A stretch of DNA of 64,000 bases from Methylophaga sp. (GTDB lineage Bacteria > Pseudomonadota > Gammaproteobacteria > Nitrosococcales > Methylophagaceae): assembly GCA_020831825.1 (NCBI GenBank), contig JAFIFW010000010.1:204880-268879 (forward strand), given 5' to 3'. The notes under the pieces were generated by a model. The model made no database searches. It was given only the letters and a program-made list of their open reading frames with translations, and had not been told where the DNA came from. Positions 1-6,814 of the stretch are shown here, piece after piece. Position 1 is the stretch's first letter. Each line of letters opens with the position of its first letter. The position numbers were made by a program, and so were the translations under genes.

Positions 1-28
1 CACTCTCTGCAAATAATGAAATTGAGCC

Positions 29-733
29 TTATTTATTCCGTAAATTGCGTACTAGATATGAGTTACCAGGGCCACGTTTTAACTCAAACAAATCAATGGC
101 TTTAAACAGGCTGCTGAGATTTTTGAATCCATAGTTTCTGGTATCAAATGAAGTCTTGTTAGAGATATTTGACCCAACAGGCCCAAGCATAGCCCAGCCG
201 TCCTCGTCTTCCGTTGCCTCGATGGCTTGGCGCAGCAAATGAATCAGTTTGGTATCGGATTTTATGTTCTTTGGTTTAACCGTTGTTTTGGTGACTTCTT
301 TTTCTTGATCCAGAAAAAGAAACTTGGAGCAGGCATTCACAAATGCCGACGGTGTTTTCCGCTCGCCGAACCCCAACACAACCTTCCCTTCGGCTAATGC
401 TCTGGTCACCATCGGCGTAAAATCACAATCCGATGAGACAAAGCACATCACATCAATCTGCTTGGTATACATCACATCCATCGCATCGATCACCAGTGCG
501 ATATCGGACGCATTTTTCCCCTTGGTTAAATCATATTGCTGGATGGGTTGAATGGCATATTCATGCAACAGATCTTCCCAGGCTTTGAGTGTCGGTGACT
601 TCCAGTTGCCATAGGCTTTGCGAATGGTCACTACGCCATAATTTGCGACTTCACTTAGCACATCTTCGAACTTGCTCGCTGGCGCATTATCCGCATCAAT
701 GAATAGTGCGATTTTCTGTTTTAGTTCATCCAT
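29..733 (-). CDS. NYN-domain (LabA/DUF88-type) putative RNase with C-terminal OST-HTH domain
   Basis: This 234-residue protein has an N-terminal NYN (PIN-like) domain. The acidic positions expected for metal binding are visible: D13 and D15 in FIDADN, D77 in KGKNASD, D83, and D102/D104 in SSDCDF. The second half, about residues 160-232, reads as an OST-HTH/LOTUS domain, an RNA-binding winged helix often fused to NYN domains. Members of the family are thought to be single-strand RNA endonucleases, but few bacterial ones have an assigned target. It stands alone in front of a transposase/toxin-antitoxin patch, which hints at accessory status. Domain assignment is confident; the biological role is unknown. 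Confidence 0.85.
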   Translation of the reverse strand: MDELKQKIALFIDADNAPASKFEDVLSEVANYGVVTIRKAYGNWKSPTLKAWEDLLHEYAIQPIQQYDLTKGKNASDIALVIDAMDVMYTKQIDVMCFVSSDCDFTPMVTRALAEGKVVLGFGERKTPSAFVNACSKFLFLDQEKEVTKTTVKPKNIKSDTKLIHLLRQAIEATEDEDGWAMLGPVGSNISNKTSFDTRNYGFKNLSSLFKAIDLFELKRGPGNSYLVRNLRNK

Positions 734-818
734 GTGAGTGCCTTAAGTCGATACAGAGTTTTAGGTGTTGAGCTATCTTATTGAAACCAGTTTTTAATAT
801 GACCTTACCACTGATGGG

Positions 819-843
819 GATCAAGGGGTCAGCCAACTTGATT
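819..843 (-). repeat. REP-like 25-bp repeat, copy 1
   Basis: This is the exact reverse complement of the copy at 1606-1630. Each repeat is itself an imperfect palindrome with arms AATCAAG and CTTGATT around an 11-base centre, so it can fold as a hairpin. It overlaps the last codons of the transposase gene, supplying its final residues N-Q-V-G and stop. Confidence 0.85.
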
Positions 844-1539
844 CTGATATTTCGCACTTTTCCTATCTCCTCCATGGGATTTTAATACTGCAGGTCTATC
901 CATTTTCTTGCAGACCCAATGTTGAAAGTTTTCATTGCCAAGTGCCTCTCCCCTGATAGTGGCATCAGTAATTTTTTGATTTTCTTTACCTAAAGCAATT
1001 TTGTCCATCATTGATTTATATCGAGTAACTCTCTCTTCTCTTGTACCTGCCAGATTCAGATAAAGTGGATGTTCTGTAATCAATGGATCGACTTCTCCAA
1101 GGCCGTTGTGATGATAGCTCGACCATCTATACTCTTTGATGTCTTTAACCATTTCGGCTTTTACAGGATTCATTTCAATGTACTTGTATAACGTGAAAAG
1201 ATAATTGTCACTGTCTATCAGGCATGATTTGAAACGCCCTTCCCAAATGGTTCCTGTTCGTTGCCTATTGGCATTAAAATACCTGACATAACGATTCGCC
1301 ATCGACTGCATAAATACAGCAAGTTCTTGTTTGTTTTTAGGTGTGAGCAACAAATGCAGATGATTTGTCATGATGACGTAAGCATGGAGCTGGCAATCAG
1401 CTTTATGAAGTGCTTCGCCAATATCATTGAGGATACGTGTCATATCCTCTTCATTTTCAAATATGTTTTGACGGTTATTGCCTCGATGCATGATGTGTAG
1501 TGGCTGATCGGGTAGTACCAATCGAGGAAGTCTTGCCAT
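829..1539 (-). CDS. REP-associated tyrosine transposase (Y1 Tnp, RAYT)
   Basis: This 236-residue member of the Y1 transposase family (IS200-like) shows the HUH metal-binding motif as H60-L-H62 and the likely catalytic tyrosine Y120 in YKYIEMNPV. RAYT proteins are single-copy HUH nucleases that bind and cleave hairpin REP sequences. The gene is framed by perfect inverted copies of a 25-bp hairpin repeat at 819-843 and 1606-1630, and its own 3' end lies inside the first copy. The size (about 235 aa) and the N-terminal motif MARLPRLVLP with HIMHRGNNR are typical. It appears intact. It probably spread, or still maintains, the repeats seen up to position 2760. Confidence 0.92.
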   Translation of the reverse strand: MARLPRLVLPDQPLHIMHRGNNRQNIFENEEDMTRILNDIGEALHKADCQLHAYVIMTNHLHLLLTPKNKQELAVFMQSMANRYVRYFNANRQRTGTIWEGRFKSCLIDSDNYLFTLYKYIEMNPVKAEMVKDIKEYRWSSYHHNGLGEVDPLITEHPLYLNLAGTREERVTRYKSMMDKIALGKENQKITDATIRGEALGNENFQHWVCKKMDRPAVLKSHGGDRKSAKYQNQVG

Positions 1540-1605
1540 GTCGTTACATCCTTGTAGCGATTAGATTTTATCTACTTTACTAAATGACTTTATGGAATAA
1601 AACTA

Positions 1606-1630
1606 AATCAAGTTGGCTGACCCCTTGATC
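1606..1630 (+). repeat. REP-like 25-bp repeat, copy 2
   Basis: Perfect inverted partner of the copy at 819-843. It lies about 66 bp upstream of the transposase start and opens the segment that carries the toxin-antitoxin genes. The same orientation recurs at 2266-2290. Confidence 0.85.
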
Positions 1631-1685
1631 TCCCCAATAACTCTGCTGGAAGCTCAGTGAGAGATTCAAGGCCCAAGATTCATTA

Positions 1686-1732
1686 TTGATTTGTGCATAC
1701 CCGCCAGATAAACTGTACGGAAACACCGTACA
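1686..1732 (+). promoter_or_regulatory. yefM-yoeB promoter and autoregulatory operator
   Basis: A sigma70-like promoter is visible: TTGATT (1686-1691), 17-bp spacer, TAAACT (1709-1714). Overlapping and following the -10 is a perfect inverted repeat, TGTACGG (1714-1720), five bases, CCGTACA (1726-1732). It contains the TGTAC half-site typical of YefM operators, so antitoxin/complex binding there would block RNA polymerase. Operator function is inferred from family knowledge and position. Confidence 0.7.
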
Positions 1733-1746
1733 TATAGGTATTCGAT

Positions 1747-2019
1747 ATGGACTCAATCAGCGTAAATCAGTTCAGAGACAATCTTAAAGCATTTGTAGAG
1801 AAGGCAGTGAATGACCATATGCCACTGAAAGTCACCCGAAGATCAGGTGAGGCGTTTGTAGTAATAAGTGCCGACGACTGGGAGCGCGAGCAGGAAACGC
1901 TTTACGTTCTGCAAAACAACAGTCTGATGCGTCAAATTGCAGAATCCATGACCACTCACACGCAAGGCAGCGGCTATATTCCCAAGGAAGCAGAAATCGA
2001 TGAGATCACTCGTTTTTGA
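1747..2019 (+). CDS. yefM: YefM-type (Phd/YefM) antitoxin
   Basis: This 90-residue antitoxin has the Phd/YefM DNA-binding N-terminus (MDSISVNQFRDNLKAFVEKA, then VISADDWE) followed by a flexible C-terminal toxin-neutralising tail. It overlaps the toxin gene by 20 bp, the standard arrangement for translational coupling. A palindromic operator lies just upstream. The pair is bracketed by direct copies of a REP-like repeat at 1606-1630 and 2266-2290. The antitoxin is expected to bind YoeB and repress its own promoter. Confidence 0.93.
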   Translation: MDSISVNQFRDNLKAFVEKAVNDHMPLKVTRRSGEAFVVISADDWEREQETLYVLQNNSLMRQIAESMTTHTQGSGYIPKEAEIDEITRF

Positions 2020-2266
2020 GGGCAGTACCTGGACTGCATACGAACAGCTTCGTGAAAATGACAAAAAATTACACAAGGCACTTTGCAAACTTCTGAAAGA
2101 AATGCTTCGTGATGATCCAGCAACAGGTTCAGGCAAACCAGAGCAACTCAGATACAGCCTATCTGGGTTCTGGTCTCGACGACTTAGCCATAAAGATCGG
2201 CTCATTTACAAATTCGATGACAACTACGTCTATATCTTTGCCATTGGTGGTCATTACGATGAGTAA
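2000..2266 (+). CDS. yoeB: YoeB-type ribosome-dependent mRNA endonuclease toxin
   Basis: This 88-residue RelE-superfamily toxin carries all the YoeB landmarks: GKPEQL with E48, the block LSGFWSRR, R67 in KDRLIY, and the C-terminal H85-Y86, which match E46, R65, H83 and Y84 of the E. coli protein. YoeB cleaves mRNA in the ribosomal A site when free of antitoxin. The reading frame is intact and the key residues are present, so the toxin is likely functional. Its stop codon TAA (2264-2266) touches the first base of a REP-like repeat, which suggests the module's border is defined by that repeat. Confidence 0.93.
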   Translation: MRSLVFEGSTWTAYEQLRENDKKLHKALCKLLKEMLRDDPATGSGKPEQLRYSLSGFWSRRLSHKDRLIYKFDDNYVYIFAIGGHYDE

Positions 2267-2290
2267 ATCAAGTTGGCTGACCCCTTGATT
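2266..2290 (+). repeat. REP-like 25-bp repeat, copy 3
   Basis: Same sequence and orientation as the copy at 1606-1630, with fully complementary AATCAAG/CTTGATT arms. It begins on the last base of the yoeB stop codon and abuts the truncated IS3 orfB remnant. Confidence 0.85.
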
Positions 2291-2344
2291 CGAGCGGCCC
2301 ACTTTATAGCCATCGCTGTGCTTCTTTATGAAGGCGTACTTCAC
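2291..2344 (-). pseudogene. IS3 orfB N-terminal remnant
   Basis: A GTG start overlapping the orfA stop (GTGA) opens a frame reading KYAFIKKHSDGYKVGRS, typical of the first residues of IS3-family OrfB. The frame then runs into the REP-like repeat and loses all similarity. The DDE catalytic core is absent. An A-rich slippery run near the end of orfA would have provided the usual -1 frameshift to make OrfAB. Confidence 0.75.
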
Positions 2345-2652
2345 TTCAGATCTCGCGCAAAGTACGCCGCCGCTTTTTTTAATATTTCTAGCTCTTCCCG
2401 GAGGCGTTCGTTCTCCGACTTGAGCTTGCTCAATTCTGATTGGTCTGCTGTATTGGGCCTGCCACGGCCCTTAAAGGCGCCTTCCCCAGCGGCATCCAGT
2501 TGTTGGGCCCACTTGTAGAGCTGATTCCTACGAATCCCGAGCTCGCGAGCTATATCTGCTGCTGGTCGATCCGATTCACGCATCATGCAAACAGCTTCTT
2601 GCTTGAATTCCTTGGTATAGGTCTTATATGGCTTACGCTTACTTGTTGTCAT
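2341..2652 (-). CDS. IS3-family transposase OrfA
   Basis: This 103-residue protein has an N-terminal helix-turn-helix of the HTH_Tnp_1 type (KTYTKEFKQEAVCMMRE, then DIARELGIRRNQLYKWAQQL). A leucine-zipper-like coiled coil follows (SELSKLKSENERLREELEILKK). OrfA proteins bind the element's ends. The stop TGA overlaps the orfB GTG start, and a run of seven A followed by G near 2373-2380 on the minus strand is a classic -1 slippage site. OrfB is truncated here, so this is a leftover of a dead element. Confidence 0.9.
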   Translation of the reverse strand: MTTSKRKPYKTYTKEFKQEAVCMMRESDRPAADIARELGIRRNQLYKWAQQLDAAGEGAFKGRGRPNTADQSELSKLKSENERLREELEILKKAAAYFARDLK

Positions 2653-2712
2653 AGGACACTCCTTCCAGGCGACATTGTCGCCGATTAAAAGTGTCCGTTA
2701 AACTGGGGGAGG

Positions 2713-2760
2713 TTCAGACAACTTGATTTTCATGTTCAAGGGGTCAGACAACTTGATTTT
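2713..2760 (-). repeat. Two tandem REP-like copies, one interrupted by the IS end
   Basis: At 2735-2760 there is a diverged copy with GGGGTCAGACAACTTGATT (A instead of C in the centre). At 2713-2730 the second half of another copy (CAGACAACTTGATTTT) starts right where the IS3 terminal repeat ends, as if the IS had entered a REP copy. Both point the same way as the copy at 819-843. Confidence 0.75.
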
Positions 2761-2915
2761 TATTGATCCAATCCATTGCTTGTAATGGCCTGAATATTTC
2801 ACAGATTTGAATGGCTGGCAAATTAAGTGGCAGATAAGTCGTTGATCAATCAGGTTGAGATTGTGCAGTCAGATGCTGATAGCTAGGCAAAATCCGTTCA
2901 GGCTCATGTCAAACC

Positions 2916-3764
2916 TCACTTGTCTTCACTGCCATCCAAAAAGTTAATCACCCGATTTAATCGTTCATTGTGAATTTCATGGCTGCTGTCCATAAAGGGA
3001 TGACCATAATTCGAACCGTTATAAACACTTGCTCCTTTTTGTTCGGCTCGCTCTCTAAACTCAGACGTCATTTCGGGACCAAGAACAGAATCGATTTCCC
3101 CCGTTATCACCAGCAGGTTTTTGGCATCATCTGGAATATTTTCTGCCGGGTCCAACCACTCTGGACAGCCGTGAGGCGACAATCTGCTTGGGCTGGCGTC
3201 AATTACTGCGCGGTCATACTGCACGCCACTTCCGATGACATTTGCCATCACAGCACCGCCAAGAGAAATGCCATACAAAAGTTGTTTCTCGTACTGTGTG
3301 TTTAGATGCACCACTAACTCTTTGTAATCTTCTATGATGGCATTAATCCTGCGTTTGCCTTCAGATTCGCCGTAGCCGCGGTAATCGTAAATATAGACAT
3401 CGTAACCACGCTGAGAAAACCGCTCTAAAGCCGTAATCATCAGGTCGGCTATCATGGCGTTACCCAAAGCCACCAGAATGTAGCCTTCAGGTTGCATTGC
3501 CAGGCCATTTTTATCTTGTGCCTGATATTTGTAACCTCTCAGAACCTTGCCATCTGCCGTTGTAAATTCTGTTCTCTTGATAAGGTCGTATCCGGCAACC
3601 CTGGACGCATCGGGAGGCGGTGCCATAGAACTCCACATTTGGAAATACAATCGCTCTTTAAACCATCCACATACGGTCGCTTCACGATCCGTGGAGAGTG
3701 CGACATTTGGCAGAACCACCAATAAAGCAAATACATAGGTTTTCAGATAACACATAAGCGTCAT
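2916..3764 (-). CDS. Secreted alpha/beta hydrolase
   Basis: This 282-residue protein has an N-terminal signal sequence (hydrophobic residues 5-23). Its alpha/beta hydrolase fold has the nucleophile elbow G-I-S167-L-G-G, an acidic residue D225 in TGEIDSV and histidine H255 in NYGHPF, a credible Ser-Asp-His triad. The block DVYIYDYRGYGESEG around residues 122-136 resembles the BEM46/FrsA-like esterase group. The substrate cannot be told from sequence. It stands alone between the repeat-rich patch and the copper genes; an in-frame ATG three codons downstream is an alternative start. Confidence 0.8.
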   Translation of the reverse strand: MTLMCYLKTYVFALLVVLPNVALSTDREATVCGWFKERLYFQMWSSMAPPPDASRVAGYDLIKRTEFTTADGKVLRGYKYQAQDKNGLAMQPEGYILVALGNAMIADLMITALERFSQRGYDVYIYDYRGYGESEGKRRINAIIEDYKELVVHLNTQYEKQLLYGISLGGAVMANVIGSGVQYDRAVIDASPSRLSPHGCPEWLDPAENIPDDAKNLLVITGEIDSVLGPEMTSEFRERAEQKGASVYNGSNYGHPFMDSSHEIHNERLNRVINFLDGSEDK

Positions 3765-3944
3765 GCCCCGATAGGCAGCTTGTTGTGATGATAGTCAGCG
3801 AATTTACGGTTTCATGATCTACGAGGTTCGGCCAATCCAGTCGGAAAATCAAGCTGGATAAATCTTTGCAACGGGTTGATGAGACTCGGCAATTACAATA
3901 GAACGTCCATTTTTGGCACCACAGCGATTGTTTCTCATTGATTT

Positions 3945-3974
3945 TTGGCATTGGAAAAACTTTTGGCTTATGCT
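3945..3974 (+). promoter_or_regulatory. Candidate promoter for the copper gene block
   Basis: TTGGCA (3945-3950) and TATGCT (3969-3974) are separated by 18 bp, about 36 bp ahead of the first gene of the block. It is the best match in the 245-bp gap 3765-4009. No convincing CueR or CopR box was recognised, so metal control is not shown by the sequence. Confidence 0.35.
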
Positions 3975-4009
3975 GTGTCTAAACGCTGTCCGCTTCTGAA
4001 AATTGTTTT

Positions 4010-4357
4010 ATGACCCGACACTCGCCCTGTTTCCACATCCTGCTTATCGGCATTTTTATATTGTCGATGTTGTTGCCTGTGGTGCATGCAGATCACAGTG
4101 TTTTGATGACGACGGAGCTGAGCCAGAGCGCGAATGAGTGTCATTCCGACGCATCATCGCACACAACACCTGAAGCGCAGTCTCATTGCTCTGGCGATGT
4201 TTGCCTGTGCATGTCCGCTCAATGTCATAATTCGGCGTTGTTAGACATGCCGCCACTGCTGATAAGCCGAGCTGATTTTGCTGTGCGTTTAAACTATTCG
4301 AACGCGCATCTTGTTGATCCCGATCCTAATAAATTCAAACGCCCTCCTCGAAGCTAA
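4010..4357 (+). CDS. Small secreted Cys/His-rich protein ahead of copAB (CopL-like context)
   Basis: This 115-residue protein has a signal peptide ending around VVHA (residue 27). The mature part contains five cysteines (44, 60, 65, 67, 72) with several histidines; the core is C60-x4-C65-x-C67-x4-C72, a plausible copper or other soft-metal site. It lies 61 bp upstream of copA. In Xanthomonas-type operons a small Cys-rich copL gene occupies the same position before copAB, but homology to CopL is not established here. There is no good Shine-Dalgarno sequence at the chosen ATG. A metal-binding or sensing role in copper resistance is inference. Confidence 0.65.
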   Translation: MTRHSPCFHILLIGIFILSMLLPVVHADHSVLMTTELSQSANECHSDASSHTTPEAQSHCSGDVCLCMSAQCHNSALLDMPPLLISRADFAVRLNYSNAHLVDPDPNKFKRPPRS

Positions 4358-4418
4358 TCCTCCTGTTCTGGCCGGTATCTGATGGATACCGATTTGCAAC
4401 ATTCTGAGGATTATTCAG

Positions 4419-6107
4419 ATGAACATTATTCGTTTTTGGCTGACTCCATTGTTGGCCACCCTGCTGAGTTTTTCAGCGCTCGCCAATCAGACTGAGTACT
4501 CGCTGATCATTGAAAGCCAGCCGGTTAATCTCACTGGCAAGACGGTTGATCGCATCACGATTAACGGCACTATTCCCGGTCCGGTTTTGCATTTCACAGA
4601 AGGTGATGAGGCAGTCATTCATGTCACCAATAAACTGGATGAACCCACATCCGTGCATTGGCATGGCCTGCTGTTACCACCAAAGATGGATGGTGTGCCG
4701 GGCATGGGCGGCTTTAGTGGTATCGCACCGGGAGAAACCTTCACTTATCGTTTTCCGCTGCGTCAAAACGGCACCTACTGGTATCACGCCCATAGCGGCA
4801 CCCAGGAACAGGATGGTCATTATGCTGGCCTGGTGATTCACCCCAAAGACGACAGCCCGGTGCAGGCCGACCGCGATTATGTGGTGCTGATTTCGGATTT
4901 TCATGAACACAGCGGCCAACGCATCATGCAGAATCTGAAAAAAAGCCCGCATTACTACAACTATGCTCAACGCACAGTCGGTGATTTTATGGCCGATGTC
5001 CGTGAACAAGGCTTTGCCAACGCCTGGCAGAATACAAAAGCCTGGGGTCAGATGCGGATGTCACCAACTGATCTGGCCGATGTCAGTGGCTATACCTTTT
5101 TAATCAATGGCAAAACACCAGAGCAAAACTGGACGGGGCTGTTTACCCCCGGTGAACGTATTCGACTGCGCTTTATCAATGCCTCGGCCATGTCTATTTA
5201 CGATCTGCGTATCACTGGTTTGCCGATGACAGTAGTGCAGGCCGATGGCCAATATGTCGAACCAGTGACCGTCGATGAATTGCGATTTTCCGTGGCTGAA
5301 ACCTATGACGTAATTGTGCAACCACAGGTTGCCGAGGCATTTACCATTGTCGCAGAGTCGATTGACCGGGCAGGCTTTGCATTGGCCACCTTGGCACCAC
5401 AAGCAGGCATGCGTGGCCCGCAGCCAACACATCGGTCCAGAGCTTTGTTGACCATGACAGATATGGGCCATGGCGATCATGCTGAACATCAGGATCATTC
5501 AGCACATGATCATCATGACCATCACTCTCACCATGGACATCACGGCCATGATGTCAGTCACACCGAAACAACTGACAGTGGCTGGGCACAAGCAGGTACG
5601 CCAGAAGGTCATACCGCCCTAAGCTATGCTGATTTGCGATCATTAACGACACAAGCTGACACCCGGCCAGCGTCACGAGACATCGTGGTCACTCTGGATG
5701 GTTCGATGGAGCGTTTTATCTGGACTCTGAACGGTAAAAAATTCAGCGATCCCGACTTCAGGCCAATTCAGCTCGCATACAACGAGCGCGTCAGAATCAT
5801 CTTCAAAAACAACACCATGATGGCGCACCCGATGCATCTGCACGGCATGTTTATGCAACTGGAAAATGGCCAGGATCCTGACTATTTGCCCAACAAGCAT
5901 GTCGTTAATGTGCCGCCAGGTCAGCAATTATCAGTGTTACTTACCGCCGATGAACCCGGTGAGTGGATGTTTCACTGCCATCTGCTCTATCACATGGCAG
6001 CAGGCATGATGGGCGTCATGGTCGTGGCTGAACCTGATGCAGACCCAACCGATACCCACGCCGATCATCACCAACATCACGGAGGACATCATCATGGCCA
6101 TCACTAA
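4419..6107 (+). CDS. copA: CopA-family multicopper oxidase, copper resistance
   Basis: This 562-residue periplasmic cupredoxin-fold oxidase has all four copper-ligand motifs: HWHG at 80-83, WYHAHS at 121-126, HPMHLHG, and near the C-terminus HCHLLYHMAAGMM (T1 copper with a Met axial ligand). A His-rich insert before the third domain (repeated H/D/HH stretches, encoded around 5460-5560) and a His-rich tail likely bind copper. CopA/PcoA proteins oxidise Cu(I) in the periplasm. The signal peptide (residues 1-22) lacks the twin-arginine motif usual for this family, so export looks Sec-type. A GAGG ribosome site precedes the start. It is co-directional with copB, which overlaps its end. Confidence 0.92.
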   Translation: MNIIRFWLTPLLATLLSFSALANQTEYSLIIESQPVNLTGKTVDRITINGTIPGPVLHFTEGDEAVIHVTNKLDEPTSVHWHGLLLPPKMDGVPGMGGFSGIAPGETFTYRFPLRQNGTYWYHAHSGTQEQDGHYAGLVIHPKDDSPVQADRDYVVLISDFHEHSGQRIMQNLKKSPHYYNYAQRTVGDFMADVREQGFANAWQNTKAWGQMRMSPTDLADVSGYTFLINGKTPEQNWTGLFTPGERIRLRFINASAMSIYDLRITGLPMTVVQADGQYVEPVTVDELRFSVAETYDVIVQPQVAEAFTIVAESIDRAGFALATLAPQAGMRGPQPTHRSRALLTMTDMGHGDHAEHQDHSAHDHHDHHSHHGHHGHDVSHTETTDSGWAQAGTPEGHTALSYADLRSLTTQADTRPASRDIVVTLDGSMERFIWTLNGKKFSDPDFRPIQLAYNERVRIIFKNNTMMAHPMHLHGMFMQLENGQDPDYLPNKHVVNVPPGQQLSVLLTADEPGEWMFHCHLLYHMAAGMMGVMVVAEPDADPTDTHADHHQHHGGHHHGHH

Positions 6108-6804
6108 ACTGATGATTGCCGGGTGCTTAATATTGCTGAGCAAGACTGTTGCAGCCGACACCGATCCACACCATAAAGGCCAGCAGATCTTTCATGCTTT
6201 CTGGCTGGAAGCTCAATATGGTGGTGGCAGCCAGGGCGGCATTGCCCATTTGGATCTGGACGGCTGGATTGGCGGTGACACCCACAAGCTGTGGCTGAAA
6301 ACCGAAACCAAACAGAAAAAAGGCCAACTCAAGGAAAATGAGCTGTGGGCGATGTACAGTCGAAACATTGCCGAGTTTTGGGATTTTCAGGCGGGTTTTC
6401 GTCATGACACTCAACCAGCCAGCACCAGTTATGCCGTGTTTGGTGTGCACGGACTGGCACCCTATTTTCTGAAAACTGATGCCCATCTGTTTGTCAGCGA
6501 TTATGGTGATGTCACGGCCAGACTCAAGCAAAACACCCATTTGCTGTTTACCCAGCGTTTTGCTGTTGAGCCCTATTATCGACTGGAAATGGCAGCTCAG
6601 CGGGTAGCACGACAGGATTTGGGGCGCGGTTTGACTTCAGGCCGGCTTGGGCTGCGGTTTAACTACGAAATCAGTCGTGAGTTCACACCTTATCTGGATG
6701 TTCGCTACGATCGTTTACTGGGCGGCACTGCTCGCATAGCCAGCAGCAATGATCAGCGCCGGGATAACTACACTGTATCTTTGGGCCTGAAATTGATGTT
6801 CTAG
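6094..6804 (+). CDS. copB: CopB-family outer-membrane copper resistance protein
   Basis: This 236-residue protein has a signal peptide (ending TVAA) and a beta-rich body resembling PcoB/CopB. Recognisable family blocks include FWLEAQYGGGSQGG-like residues, DGWIGGDTHKLWLKTE and the C-terminal GLRFNYEISREFTPYLDVRYDR. It ends in a phenylalanine, as outer-membrane barrels do. The chosen ATG has GGAGG eight bases upstream (6081-6085) and overlaps the copA end by 14 bp; an earlier in-frame ATG at 6037 would add an unlikely non-signal extension. The usual His/Met-rich N-terminus of CopB is missing. CopB is believed to sequester or export copper with CopA. Confidence 0.9.
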   Translation: MAITKLMIAGCLILLSKTVAADTDPHHKGQQIFHAFWLEAQYGGGSQGGIAHLDLDGWIGGDTHKLWLKTETKQKKGQLKENELWAMYSRNIAEFWDFQAGFRHDTQPASTSYAVFGVHGLAPYFLKTDAHLFVSDYGDVTARLKQNTHLLFTQRFAVEPYYRLEMAAQRVARQDLGRGLTSGRLGLRFNYEISREFTPYLDVRYDRLLGGTARIASSNDQRRDNYTVSLGLKLMF

Positions 6805-6814
6805 GCGAGCTCCG

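Larger units (their letters stand above)
2291..2716 (-). mobile_element. Truncated IS3-family element
   Basis: The right boundary keeps an IS3-type terminal inverted repeat (2692-2716; on the minus strand it begins TGAACCTCCCCCAGTTTAAC). Next come an intact orfA and only about 18 codons of orfB before the sequence switches abruptly to a REP-like repeat at 2290. The catalytic DDE part and the other terminus are missing, so the element cannot move by itself. Confidence 0.8.

Noticed and set aside
819..2760. CRISPR-like array
   Set aside because: The repeats are irregularly spaced (tens to hundreds of bases), occur in both orientations and enclose genes; they fit REP elements.
5460..5560. Short tandem repeat within copA
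   Set aside because: The repetition is of His/Asp codons in a metal-binding insert, not a nucleotide repeat array.
6037..6093. N-terminally longer CopB starting at 6037
   Set aside because: The extension is just copA's tail read in another frame and would bury the signal peptide; GGAGG fits the ATG at 6094.
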